A program made the position numbers and the translations under genes. The notes beneath the pieces were generated by a model, which saw only the letters and a program-made list of their open reading frames with translations, made no database searches and was not told the origin of the DNA. From Massilia sp. Leaf139 (GTDB taxonomy: Bacteria > Pseudomonadota > Gammaproteobacteria > Burkholderiales > Burkholderiaceae_D), in the NCBI RefSeq assembly GCF_001424165.1, contig NZ_LMOJ01000012.1:124863-188862 (forward strand): a stretch of DNA of 64,000 nt, in the 5' to 3' direction. Shown piece after piece: positions 8,871-17,244 of the stretch. Each line of letters starts with the position of its first letter. The first letter of the stretch is position 1.

Positions 8871-11000
8871 GTGGATGGACATGCCGTACTGGTCGTCACC
8901 GCGGATGAAACACGTTTTCTTGCGTTCTCGAACCAGCTAAAGAATTGCTCTTCGACAAGCGCGTGTTTACAGCTAATCCTTGTCGCACATCTTGCCATCG
9001 CAAAAGCATATATTGCCGAGAACATTGTCGATCTGATCATCCTGGACACTGCAGCAAGCGATGCCGGCGAGCAGGCCGCCCTGGCCGGCGCAATCGCGTC
9101 GTTGGCTCCGTATCCCGTCATGCTCTGGACGACCGGCCCGCAGGCGAAGTCGCCTTCCGACTCAGCGCCGTCAGGGGCGGCCGGACACCTCCATGATGCA
9201 ATGGCGGCGTCCGATGTCATGTTGCAGATCTTCGCCATCATCGCCCGCCAAGCCCAAGCCCGGCTGTTCAGCCAGCAAACGGACAAGGAAACCGCGGTGA
9301 CGCTGGAGGCGATCGCGGACGGCGTCATCTGCACGGATAGCCGGGGCGGCATCACTTTCCTGAATTCGGCCGCGCGCCGCTTGCTGGGCTTTCCCGACGA
9401 CCAGATCATCGGCCGCCCGGTCACCGAGTTCATGACGATGCAGACGGGCGGCAACCGGGCGCCGATGACGCATCCCGTGCATCAGGTGATCACCACGCTG
9501 CACACCGTGCGGATCGCCGCCGGAACGGTCTTGATCCGGCACGACGGCACCGAAATCCGGATCGAAGACTGCTGCGCACCCATCGTCAGCGATACCGGGG
9601 TGCTCCAGGGCGTCGTCATGGTCTTCCACGATACGACCGAGGCCTATGAGATGCAGGCCCGGGTCGACCACCTTGCCTGGCACGATTTCCTGACCGGTTT
9701 GCCCAACCGCTTCGCGATTCACAAGCACCTGGACGAAAGTTTCTCGCATGCGCTGACCTATCACCAACAGATACCGGTGCTGTGCCTGGATCTGGACAAG
9801 TTCAAGCTCATCAACGACACCCTGGGACACGGCAGCGGCGACAAGCTGCTGGTCAGCGTCGCCGAACGCTTGCGCGCCTGTTTCCGGCTGATCGACCTGG
9901 TCGGCAGGCAGGGCGGCGACGAATTCATCGTGGTGATGGCGCCGGGATCGAGCGCGGACGATGCGATACTCGCCAGTGCGCGCATCATCCAGGCGCTCGC
10001 CAAGCCCTACCTGATCGGCGGGGAGGAGGTGCGGATCGGATGCAGCGTCGGCATCGCGGTCTACCCGCAGCATGGCAGCACGGCCGAACTCGTGCTGCAC
10101 CATGCGGACGTCGCGCTGCAGAACATCAAGGCGAACGGCAGAAATGGCTGGTGCGTGTTCACCGAAGAGCTGCATGCGCGCACCCTGGAGCGCCGGCTCA
10201 TGGAGGACGGCTTGCTCGCTTCCTTAACGGACGGCAGCCTGAGCCTGTTCTACCAGCCGAAGATCCGACTTGCCGACGGCAAGGCCGCTGGCTGCGAGGC
10301 CTTGCTGCGGTGGCAGCACCCCGTGTGGGGATGGGTCGCGCCGACCCGCTTCATTCCCTGCGCCGAAGCCTCGGGCCTGATCGGCCCGCTGGGCAGATGG
10401 GTCTTCGATGAAACGCTGCGGCAGGCGCAGTCCTGGACAAACGCCGGCATAGAATTCGGCAGCATCGCCATCAACATATCGGCCGAAGAACTGCGTCATC
10501 CGGATTTTGTCGCCTACATCCGCAATGGCCTGGCGACATCCGGCCTCGCCCCGGAACGGCTGCAGATCGAGCTCACCGAGTCCGTGCTGATGCAGAACGT
10601 CGATCATGCCGGCAAGTACCTGAACCAGCTGAAGGAACTTGGCGTGTCCCTGGCGCTCGACGATTTCGGCACCGGTTACTCGAGCCTGAGCTACCTGGCC
10701 GATTTTCCAATCGACGTGCTCAAGATCGACCGCTCGTTCATCCACAGGATCGATGCGGCCGGCACCCGGCAGCAGGCCCTGCTGCATGCGATCCTGACGC
10801 TGGCAAAGAGCCTGTCGCTGGTCGTGGTCGCCGAAGGCATCGAGACCGTCGAAGAAGAAAACTTCCTGCTGCAGTCGGGATGTCAGGTGGGCCAGGGCTA
10901 CTACTACAGCGAACCTCTCGGCCATGCCGCCTACGAACGTTTCCTGGCATCGAGCGCACACGCCGACGGGCCGACCGTCTACGGAGGCGATACCGGCTAG
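8871..11000 (+). CDS. GGDEF-EAL cyclic-di-GMP protein with receiver-like and PAS domains
   Basis: This is a 709-residue cytoplasmic c-di-GMP turnover protein. About residues 1-130 look like a diverged response-regulator receiver (VDLIILDT, with D59 in the phospho-acceptor position). A PAS domain covers about 140-262. The GGDEF domain has an intact GGDEF at 348-352 and LDLDKFKLIND upstream. The EAL domain begins with EALL at 476 and keeps LTES, DDFGTGYSSLSYL, KIDRSF and EGIET. Both catalytic signatures are intact, so cyclase, phosphodiesterase or both are possible. The start is GTG at 8871 with GGAGAAGG just upstream. The stop overlaps the convergent ROK gene stop by four bases. Confidence 0.93.
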   Translation: MDGHAVLVVTADETRFLAFSNQLKNCSSTSACLQLILVAHLAIAKAYIAENIVDLIILDTAASDAGEQAALAGAIASLAPYPVMLWTTGPQAKSPSDSAPSGAAGHLHDAMAASDVMLQIFAIIARQAQARLFSQQTDKETAVTLEAIADGVICTDSRGGITFLNSAARRLLGFPDDQIIGRPVTEFMTMQTGGNRAPMTHPVHQVITTLHTVRIAAGTVLIRHDGTEIRIEDCCAPIVSDTGVLQGVVMVFHDTTEAYEMQARVDHLAWHDFLTGLPNRFAIHKHLDESFSHALTYHQQIPVLCLDLDKFKLINDTLGHGSGDKLLVSVAERLRACFRLIDLVGRQGGDEFIVVMAPGSSADDAILASARIIQALAKPYLIGGEEVRIGCSVGIAVYPQHGSTAELVLHHADVALQNIKANGRNGWCVFTEELHARTLERRLMEDGLLASLTDGSLSLFYQPKIRLADGKAAGCEALLRWQHPVWGWVAPTRFIPCAEASGLIGPLGRWVFDETLRQAQSWTNAGIEFGSIAINISAEELRHPDFVAYIRNGLATSGLAPERLQIELTESVLMQNVDHAGKYLNQLKELGVSLALDDFGTGYSSLSYLADFPIDVLKIDRSFIHRIDAAGTRQQALLHAILTLAKSLSLVVVAEGIETVEEENFLLQSGCQVGQGYYYSEPLGHAAYERFLASSAHADGPTVYGGDTG

Positions 11001-12253
11001 CCGCCCTGGCCCCGGCCCGGCTTCAGGAAGGATTCCCGTCCCGGCGCGAAATGCGCGTGCAGCGGCAGATAGGCCGCGCCGATCACCTTGGCATCGCGCC
11101 CGATCGCACCCGGAATGATCTCCGGCCGCATGATGCCCTGCCAGCTGTACTGCCCGAGCGCCGCGCGCACGGCCTCGATCAGCGCGTCCAGCACGGGCGC
11201 CTGCAGGGCGCCGTCGACGATCACGGCGTCCAGGTCGAGCAGGCAGGAAGAGGTGTTGATCGAAAAGGCGATCGCGCTGGCGGCGTTGTCCAGCCAGCGC
11301 CGCGTGACCGGCGCCCAGGGCGCCTGCAGCAGGCGCGCGTCGCCCGGCGGCAGGCTGTCCAGGCCGACTTCGGCCAGCATGTCGTCGAGCGTCGCCAGCG
11401 AGGCGGCAGTGAGCAGCTGCTGCACGCCGCCGGGGCGGCTGCTGTCGACGACGCCGAGGGCCATCGAACCGATCGCACCAGCATTGCCGTAGACGCCCGC
11501 ATGCGGCTGGCCGCCGATCACCAGGCCGCCGCCGAGCAGCGTGTCGACGAACACGTACAGGTAATTCTTCAGGTGGCGGCCGCGCCCCGCCACCAGCTCG
11601 GCGACGCAGGCGGCCGCCGTGTCCTTGGCAAAAGCCACCGGCAAGTGCGTCATGCCCTGCAGGCGCTCGCGCATGTTGGTGCGCGTCCAGGCGTCGGCGT
11701 CCTGCGGCGACAGGCCGACCAGTTCGCGCCAGCCGCCGAAGGCCAGCGGCGCTGCCAGGCCGATGCCGCTCACGCGGGCCATCTTTTCCTGTCCCAGCTG
11801 GTCTTCGATCCGTTCCAGATGCTCGCCGATTTCGCCGAACACCGCGTCCGGCGAGGCCGCGCGGTACACGATCGACTTGCGGTAGCGCGGTGCGCCGGTG
11901 AAGTCGATCAGCGCCACGTCCAGGTTGCGCCGGCCGATCTGCACGCCGATCGAAAAAGCGCCCTCGGGGTTCAGCGCGATCGGCTGCGACGGCTGCCCCA
12001 CCCTCCCACGCAAGGAATCGCGCTTGACCACATAGCCTTCGTCGAGCAGGCGGTTGATGATGACCGACACCGTCTGCGTACTGAGGCTGGTGAGGCGCGC
12101 CAGCTCGGCTTTCGGCAAGCTGCCGTGCAGGCGGATTGCGTGCAGCACCACGCGTTCGTTGAATTCGCGCATGCCGTTCTGGTTCGAACCCGACATGTGT
12201 TGCGGCGCTGCAGCATCGGTAAGCGGAGGGAGGGAATCAGAAGGAGGCGGCAT
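10997..12253 (-). CDS. ROK-family transcriptional regulator
   Basis: This sugar-responsive repressor type has an N-terminal winged helix (about residues 25-75, LPKAELARLTSLSTQTVSVI) and a C-terminal ROK ATPase-like fold (DTLLGGGLVIGG, GNAGAIGSMALG). The cysteine-rich zinc motif of many ROK proteins is missing. In-frame starts further upstream (to 12316) would begin inside a palindrome and a -35/-10 pair, so translation most likely starts at 12253 (MPPPSDS) or at 12196 (MSGSNQ). No sugar transport or catabolic gene is adjacent, so the effector is unknown. The convergent neighbour is the GGDEF-EAL gene. Confidence 0.88.
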   Translation of the reverse strand: MPPPSDSLPPLTDAAAPQHMSGSNQNGMREFNERVVLHAIRLHGSLPKAELARLTSLSTQTVSVIINRLLDEGYVVKRDSLRGRVGQPSQPIALNPEGAFSIGVQIGRRNLDVALIDFTGAPRYRKSIVYRAASPDAVFGEIGEHLERIEDQLGQEKMARVSGIGLAAPLAFGGWRELVGLSPQDADAWTRTNMRERLQGMTHLPVAFAKDTAAACVAELVAGRGRHLKNYLYVFVDTLLGGGLVIGGQPHAGVYGNAGAIGSMALGVVDSSRPGGVQQLLTAASLATLDDMLAEVGLDSLPPGDARLLQAPWAPVTRRWLDNAASAIAFSINTSSCLLDLDAVIVDGALQAPVLDALIEAVRAALGQYSWQGIMRPEIIPGAIGRDAKVIGAAYLPLHAHFAPGRESFLKPGRGQGG

Positions 12254-12286
12254 GCGGACAAAAAGGAACATCGACAGGAGACGTCG

Positions 12287-12327
12287 AGTATAGTCTTTTA
12301 TTATTAAATAAATCAATGTGATTTATT
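12287..12327 (-). promoter_or_regulatory. Promoter and palindromic operator of the ROK gene
   Basis: On the minus strand a -35-like TTGATT (12316-12311) and a -10 TATACT (12292-12287) are separated by 18 bases. A perfect inverted repeat, AATAAATCA (12307-12315), three bases, TGATTTATT (12319-12327), covers the -35. A/T-rich palindromes of this type are bound by ROK repressors such as NagC and Mlc, so autoregulation is a reasonable inference. Confidence 0.6.
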
Positions 12328-12490
12328 GTATTCGTGACATGGCACATCTGTGGAGGAGTGCGTTGCCAAGCCGTTCACAGCGATTTGTGCATTGGTCATG
12401 CGATGGCGCTTCGCGTAGGACGAAATGCAATGTACAAAGAATCGAACAGGTCTTGACGTACTGACACATATACGGCTGGCTTATCGTGGA

Positions 12491-12538
12491 CATCACGAAC
12501 TGAAAGTATATTTATTGATCCAAGGTACTTATACTGCA
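12491..12538 (+). promoter_or_regulatory. Shared promoter/leader element, copy 1
   Basis: The 17-base box CATCACGAACTGAAAGT (12491-12507), 22 unconserved bases, then TATACTGCA (12530-12538) precede the small gene at 12572. The same boxes with identical spacing occur at 23332-23379 before another small gene. Similarity continues downstream (CGCAACA and AGTATTTAC) up to the ribosome site. TATACT may be the -10 box. Confidence 0.65.
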
Positions 12539-12571
12539 CCGCAACATCACAGTATTTACTTGGAGCGACTC

Positions 12572-12823
12572 ATGAACGCAGCAACGATCACCCAGGCACA
12601 GGACGCCCGTTCGCGCGGCGCCTTCGAAGCCATCCGCAACTTTGCCGAGCAGCTGTTCGCCGCCCAGGGCGGCTGGATCGCAGCCCGCAAGGCCCGCGCA
12701 AGCCAGGCGTCGTATGTCGTATCGGAACGCGCCGGCCGCGCCGAGCTATTTGCCCTTGCTGCCGACGCCGAAAAGCACTCGCCGAACCTGGCCGCCGAAC
12801 TGCGCTGGCTGGCGAACCGCTAA
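12572..12823 (+). CDS. Small helical protein of unknown function (83 residues)
   Basis: I do not recognise this protein. It is predicted soluble and helical, rich in alanine and arginine. A run around residues 10-35 (ARSRGAFEAIRNFAEQLFAA) is amphipathic, and it has no signal peptide or membrane segment. The start is the ATG with TTGGAG seven bases upstream. A longer in-frame extension back to 12425 would run through the conserved promoter-like block and is rejected. It stands alone between the ROK gene and nasA. Its upstream block closely matches that of the 35-residue gene at 23416, so the two are probably co-regulated. Confidence 0.8.
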   Translation: MNAATITQAQDARSRGAFEAIRNFAEQLFAAQGGWIAARKARASQASYVVSERAGRAELFALAADAEKHSPNLAAELRWLANR

Positions 12824-12924
12824 GCAGTCGTAGTTAGTTGTAGTTAGTTGTTGTAGTCGCAGGATCTCGCGCTCCGGCTATCGCCGCCTTCCAGCGGCAA
12901 CCGGAACGCAAACCTCCCTCCCCT

Positions 12925-12957
12925 ACCCGGGGCGCCGGCGCCCGCCGCGCCCCGGGT
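12925..12957. terminator. GC-rich hairpin downstream of nasA
   Basis: A perfect 11-base stem (12925-12935 with 12947-12957, ACCCGGGGCGC core) has an 11-base loop and lies 15 bases after the nasA stop on the minus strand. It has no T-run, so it is either a transcript-end stabiliser or a non-classical terminator between the convergent 12572 gene and nasA. The rest of 12824-12972 has only a short duplicated GTAGTTAGTT. Confidence 0.4.
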
Positions 12958-12972
12958 TGCAGTACCCTCCCC

Positions 12973-15672
12973 TTATTGCATCGCTTCTTCGCCATGCCGG
13001 CCCAGCGCCAGCAGCTTGCCGATCTCCGGCAGGCAGGAACCGCAATTGCCGCCCGCCTTCAGGCAGGCCGTCACCTGCGCCGGCGTCTCAAGGCGGCGCT
13101 CCCGAATCGCTGCGCAGATCGTGTTGCGCCCTACCCCGAAGCAGGAGCAGACGGTCGGCCCCGGATCGGAAGTTGGCGTCGGTGCGCGTCCGGCCAGCAG
13201 GGTCGCCCGCTCGCCCGGCGCCAGCGTCTCCTGTTTAAAGAGGCCGGCCAGCCACTGGCGCGGCGGCAGCGCCGTGCGGCGCGCCACGAACACGCAGGCC
13301 TGCAGGCGCCCATCGATGAAATGCGCAGCGCGGTAGACGCCGGCGCCGGCATCCTCGTATTCGATCCAGTCGGCCTGCGCATCCACGCCCAGCAACATGC
13401 GCGCCCAATCGGCGTGCACTCCTCCCCGTCCACCGAGTTCGTAGCGCACGAAGCCCCCGCCCTGGACGCGCGTCCAGTTCGCGACCTTCTCCACTTCGAA
13501 TTCTGCGCGCGACAGCACGAATGCCTGCCACTCCACCACGAAGGGCTCCACACGCACCGGCGTGTGCTTGAACTCCGGCTCGCCCGACACCGGATCGACC
13601 ACTGGATTGACCACGGCACCGACGCGGGCGTCCGATGCCGTCTGGCCGTTCCAGTGGATCGGCACGAACACGCTGCCGCGCGCAATGCCGCCGCCATGCG
13701 TCACGCGCGCCACCATCGCGCCCCAGCGGCTGACGATGCGCGCCAGTTCGCCCTCGCGCACGCCGCACAACAGGGCGTCGTGCGGATGCAGATCGACGAA
13801 GGGTTCGGGCGTGTGATCCGCCAGGCGCGGCGACTTTCCGGTGCGCGTCATCGTATGCCACTGGTCGCGTACGCGGCCGGTGTTCAGGATCAGCGGATAG
13901 TCCTCGTCGGGCGCATGCAGCGGCGCACGCGGCGGCGTGGGAACGAAACGCGCGCGGCCGTTCGCATGGGCGTAGCGGCCGTCGCCGAACAGGCGCGGCG
14001 TGGCACCGATGGCGCCGGCCGGCAGCGGCCACTGCACCGGCTCCAGCGCGTCGTAGTCCTGGCGCGTCATGCCGGCCAGGCCCGCGATATCGAACACGCG
14101 CCGGCCCGCCTCGCCGTTGCGCCACCCCGAGAGGCGGGCGTGCTCGTCGAAGATCGCGTGCGCGCCGTCGTAATTGAAACCTTTGAAACCCATGCGCCGC
14201 GCCACTTCGCACAAGGCCCACCAGTCGGCGCGCGCCTCGCCCGGCGCCGGCAGGAAGGCGCGCTGGCGCGAGATGCAGCGCTCGGAATTGGTGACTGTCC
14301 CATCCTTCTCGCCCCATCCCAGCGCCGGCAGCAGCACGTCGGCGTACTCGGTGATGTCGGTACGGCCGACGATCTCGCTCACCACCACCAGCTCGCACTT
14401 ATCCAGCGCGCGCCGCACCTGCTCGGCGTCGGGCAGGCTGACCAGGGGATTGGTGGCGATGATCCACACCGCCTTGACGCTGCCCTCCTCCACCGCGCGG
14501 AACAGGTCGAGCGCTTTCAGGCCGGGTCGGTCGGCGATGCGCGGCGCGTCCCAGAAGCTGCGCACGGCCTCGCGCTGGGCCGGGTTGTCGAGCTCCATGT
14601 GGGCGGCCAGCGTGTTCGCCAGTCCCCCGACTTCGCGCCCGCCCATCGCGTTCGGCTGGCCGGTCAGCGAGAACGGTCCCATGCCGGGCCGGCCGATGCG
14701 GCCCGTGAACAGGTGGCAGTTGATGATGGCATTGACCTTGTCGGTGCCGCTCGAAGACTGGTTCACGCCCTGCGAATACGCGGTGACGACCTTGCCCGTG
14801 GCCGCGAAGACCGCGTAGAAGGCGAGCAGCGCGCCTGGGTCGACGCGGCAGATGCGGGCGACCTGGGCCGGGTCGGCGCAATCGGCATCGGCGGCCGCCA
14901 GCGCCGCCTCCAGCCCCTCGGTATGGGCCGCAACGAAGCCGTTGTCGGCAGCGCCGTGCCGCGCCAGGTAAGCGAGCAAGCCGTTGAACAGCCAGACATC
15001 GGTGCCGGGCTTGATCGGCAGGTGGATGTCGGCCAGCTCGCAGGTGGCCGTGCGGCGCGGGTCGATCGCAACGATGCGCAAGGACGGCCGCGCCTCCTTC
15101 GCGCGCAGGATGCGTTGAAAGAGGGTCGGATGGCACCAGGCCGTGTTCGAGCCGACCAGCACGATCATCTCGGCCAGTTCGAAGTCCTCGTAGCAGCCGG
15201 GCACCAGGTCTTCGCCGAAGGCGCGCTTGTGACCGGCCACGCTGGACGACATGCACAGGCGCGAGTTGGTGTCGATGTTCGCGCTGCCGACATAGCCCTT
15301 CATGAATTTGTTAGCGACGTAGTAGTCCTCGGTCAGCAGCTGGCCGGAGACGTAGAGCGCCACCGCGTCCGGGCCATGCTCGGCGACGATGCGCGCGAAG
15401 CCGTCAGCCACGCGATCCAGGGCGTCGTCCCAGCCTGCGCGGCGCAATTCGCCCTGCTCGCGCAGCATCGGGTGCAGCAGGCGCCCGTCGAGATCGAGCG
15501 TTTCGCCCAGCGCCGCGCCCTTGACGCACAGGCGCCCCGCACTAGCGGCGTGCTGCGCATCACCCGCGATGATCGGGATCGACCCGGGGCGCAGGGTCGC
15601 CGTGACGCCGCAGCCGACGCCGCAGTATGGACAGGTGGTGCGCACGGTCTGCGCGGGAAGGGACATGTCCAT
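12973..15672 (-). CDS. nasA: Assimilatory nitrate reductase catalytic subunit
   Basis: This molybdopterin oxidoreductase reduces nitrate to nitrite in the cytoplasm. The N-terminal 4Fe-4S site is CPYCGVGCGV with a later GRLCVKG. The molybdopterin domains include GSNTAWCHPTLFQRI and YSQGVNQSSSGTDKVNAI. A molydopterin-dinucleotide-binding domain follows (NTGRVRDQWHTMTRTG). The last roughly 60 residues form a BFD-like 2Fe-2S domain (CSCFGVG ... GGNCGSCLPE). The 899-residue length fits the NasA/NarB class with the C-terminal 2Fe-2S extension. GAGGAAG precedes the ATG. It is the last gene of the narK-nirB-nirD-reductase-nasA operon. Twin-arginine and other export signals are absent. Confidence 0.95.
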   Translation of the reverse strand: MDMSLPAQTVRTTCPYCGVGCGVTATLRPGSIPIIAGDAQHAASAGRLCVKGAALGETLDLDGRLLHPMLREQGELRRAGWDDALDRVADGFARIVAEHGPDAVALYVSGQLLTEDYYVANKFMKGYVGSANIDTNSRLCMSSSVAGHKRAFGEDLVPGCYEDFELAEMIVLVGSNTAWCHPTLFQRILRAKEARPSLRIVAIDPRRTATCELADIHLPIKPGTDVWLFNGLLAYLARHGAADNGFVAAHTEGLEAALAAADADCADPAQVARICRVDPGALLAFYAVFAATGKVVTAYSQGVNQSSSGTDKVNAIINCHLFTGRIGRPGMGPFSLTGQPNAMGGREVGGLANTLAAHMELDNPAQREAVRSFWDAPRIADRPGLKALDLFRAVEEGSVKAVWIIATNPLVSLPDAEQVRRALDKCELVVVSEIVGRTDITEYADVLLPALGWGEKDGTVTNSERCISRQRAFLPAPGEARADWWALCEVARRMGFKGFNYDGAHAIFDEHARLSGWRNGEAGRRVFDIAGLAGMTRQDYDALEPVQWPLPAGAIGATPRLFGDGRYAHANGRARFVPTPPRAPLHAPDEDYPLILNTGRVRDQWHTMTRTGKSPRLADHTPEPFVDLHPHDALLCGVREGELARIVSRWGAMVARVTHGGGIARGSVFVPIHWNGQTASDARVGAVVNPVVDPVSGEPEFKHTPVRVEPFVVEWQAFVLSRAEFEVEKVANWTRVQGGGFVRYELGGRGGVHADWARMLLGVDAQADWIEYEDAGAGVYRAAHFIDGRLQACVFVARRTALPPRQWLAGLFKQETLAPGERATLLAGRAPTPTSDPGPTVCSCFGVGRNTICAAIRERRLETPAQVTACLKAGGNCGSCLPEIGKLLALGRHGEEAMQ

Positions 15673-15684
15673 GGTGGTGCTTCC

Positions 15685-16896
15685 TCAGGTGGTGGCGCAC
15701 AGCGCCTGGCCGAACAGCAGGCGGTCGCGATAGGGGGAGATGTCGGTGCCGCGCTGGATCAGGTCGAAATACCAGGGGCCGTCCTTGCAGTCGCCCATCA
15801 GGACGGCGCCGGTGACGCGCGATCCTTCGAGCACGAGGCGTTTATAGACGCCGTTGAAGCGGTCGCGCAGCACCAGCTCCTCGCTCCCGGGCCCGCCGGC
15901 GATGTCCCCGGCCGAAAACAAATCGATGCCGGTCACCTTCAGGCGCGTGGCGAGCGCCGCCTGCACGTAGCGGCGGTGGCCGGCGCCGGCCAGGTGGGCA
16001 GCGCAGACCCGGGCCTGCTCCCAGCCCGGCGCCACCAGGCCGAAGGTGGCGCGCCGGTGCTGCACGCATTCGCCCACCGCGTAGATGCGCGGGTCGTAGG
16101 TCTGCAGGGTGTCGTCGACGACGACCGCGCGCTCGACATGCAAGCCGGCTTCTCGTGCCAGCGCCACGTTGGGGCGCACGCCGGCCGCCATCACGACCAG
16201 GTCGGCCGGCAGTGCGCTGCCGTCGGCGAAGCGCACTTCCTCGACCCTCCCCTCGCCTGCGATGGCACTGGTCTCGGCGCCGAGCAGGATGCGCAGGCCG
16301 GCGCGTTCGAGCGATTCCTTCAGCAGGAGTCCGGCTTCGCCGTCGAGCTGCTGGTTCATCAGGCTCGCCGCCACATGTACGACCGTCACGGCCATCCCGC
16401 GCCGTGTCAAGGCATGCGCCGCTTCCAGTCCGAGCAGGCCCCCGCCGATGACGACCGCGCGTCCCCCACGGCGCGCGGCGGCCAGCATGGTGTCGACGTC
16501 GTGCAGGTCGCGAAAGCCGACCACGCCGGGCAGCGTCGCGCCCGGCACCGGCAGCATGAAGGGCGTGGAACCGGTGGCCAGCAGCAGGCGCTCGTAATGG
16601 GCCTCCCTCCCCGATTGCGCAATGACCATCCGGCGTATGCGGTCGATGCGCACGACCGGGTCGCCCGTATGCAGGGCGATGCCGTGCTCGTCGTACCAGG
16701 CGCGCGGATGCAGCATGATCTCGTCGACCCCCTTGTCGCCCGCCAGCAGCGGCGACAGGAGCACACGGTTGTAGTTCCCGTGCGGCTCGGCGCCGAACAC
16801 GGTGATGTCGTACAGATCCGGAGCGAGTTTGAGCAGCTCCTCGACCGTGCGCATGCCGGCCATGCCGTTGCCGACCACGACGAGCCTTGGCTTCAT
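15685..16896 (-). CDS. FAD-dependent NAD(P)H oxidoreductase, nitrate reductase electron-transfer partner
   Basis: This is a pyridine-nucleotide-disulfide reductase-type flavoprotein. It has an N-terminal FAD motif (VVVGNGMAGMRTVEEL), a central NAD motif (AVVIGGGLLGLEAAHAL) and a final FAD contact (IYAVGECVQH). It resembles the N-terminal half of NirB but lacks the 2Fe-2S and sirohaem domains. The start giving MKPRLVVVGNGM overlaps the nirD stop by four bases (ATGA). It is followed after 12 bases by nasA, so it most likely feeds electrons from NADH to NasA. That role is inferred from position and from NasB/NasC-type reductases of other bacteria. Confidence 0.88.
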   Translation of the reverse strand: MKPRLVVVGNGMAGMRTVEELLKLAPDLYDITVFGAEPHGNYNRVLLSPLLAGDKGVDEIMLHPRAWYDEHGIALHTGDPVVRIDRIRRMVIAQSGREAHYERLLLATGSTPFMLPVPGATLPGVVGFRDLHDVDTMLAAARRGGRAVVIGGGLLGLEAAHALTRRGMAVTVVHVAASLMNQQLDGEAGLLLKESLERAGLRILLGAETSAIAGEGRVEEVRFADGSALPADLVVMAAGVRPNVALAREAGLHVERAVVVDDTLQTYDPRIYAVGECVQHRRATFGLVAPGWEQARVCAAHLAGAGHRRYVQAALATRLKVTGIDLFSAGDIAGGPGSEELVLRDRFNGVYKRLVLEGSRVTGAVLMGDCKDGPWYFDLIQRGTDISPYRDRLLFGQALCATT

Positions 16897-17234
16897 GCCG
16901 CGACCCAGACCGTGCCGTCTTCGACCCGCACCGGAAAGCTGCTCACCGAATGCGCGGGCGCCTCCAGGCATTCGCCCGTCTGCAGATCGAAATGGTGCTT
17001 GTAGATGGGCGAGGCCACGACGATGCGCTCGCCCAGGCTGCCGACCAGGCCGCGCGAGAGCACGGCGGCGTTGGCGTTCGGGTCGTAGTTATCGATCGCG
17101 AACAGGCGGTCGGGGCCAACCCGGAACACGGCCACCTGGCGCCCGTTCAGCAGTGCGCACACGCCGGTGTCGGGCACGATCTCGTCGACGGCGCAGACGG
17201 CGCTCCAGTGATGGAGTTGGATATCTCGGTGCAT
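16893..17234 (-). CDS. nirD: Nitrite reductase (NADH) small subunit
   Basis: This 113-residue NirD has a Rieske-like fold without Rieske cysteine ligands (SPIYKHHFDLQTGECLEAP), as is normal for NirD. It partners NirB in reducing nitrite to ammonium. The start MHRDIQLHHW lies 10 bases after the nirB stop, and longer in-frame extensions overlap nirB coding sequence. Its stop overlaps the next reductase start. Confidence 0.94.
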   Translation of the reverse strand: MHRDIQLHHWSAVCAVDEIVPDTGVCALLNGRQVAVFRVGPDRLFAIDNYDPNANAAVLSRGLVGSLGERIVVASPIYKHHFDLQTGECLEAPAHSVSSFPVRVEDGTVWVAA

Positions 17235-17244
17235 GGCTTTCTCC

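Noticed and set aside
12425..12571. N-terminal extension of the 83-residue protein.
   Set aside because: The extension would run through the promoter block shared with the gene at 23416, and a good ribosome site lies before the internal ATG at 12572.
12976..17004. Very long open frame (over 1300 codons) on the plus strand across nasA and the FAD reductase.
   Set aside because: It is antisense to clearly conserved genes, has no family features, and is Arg/His/Gly-rich as expected of the mirror frame of high-GC coding sequence.
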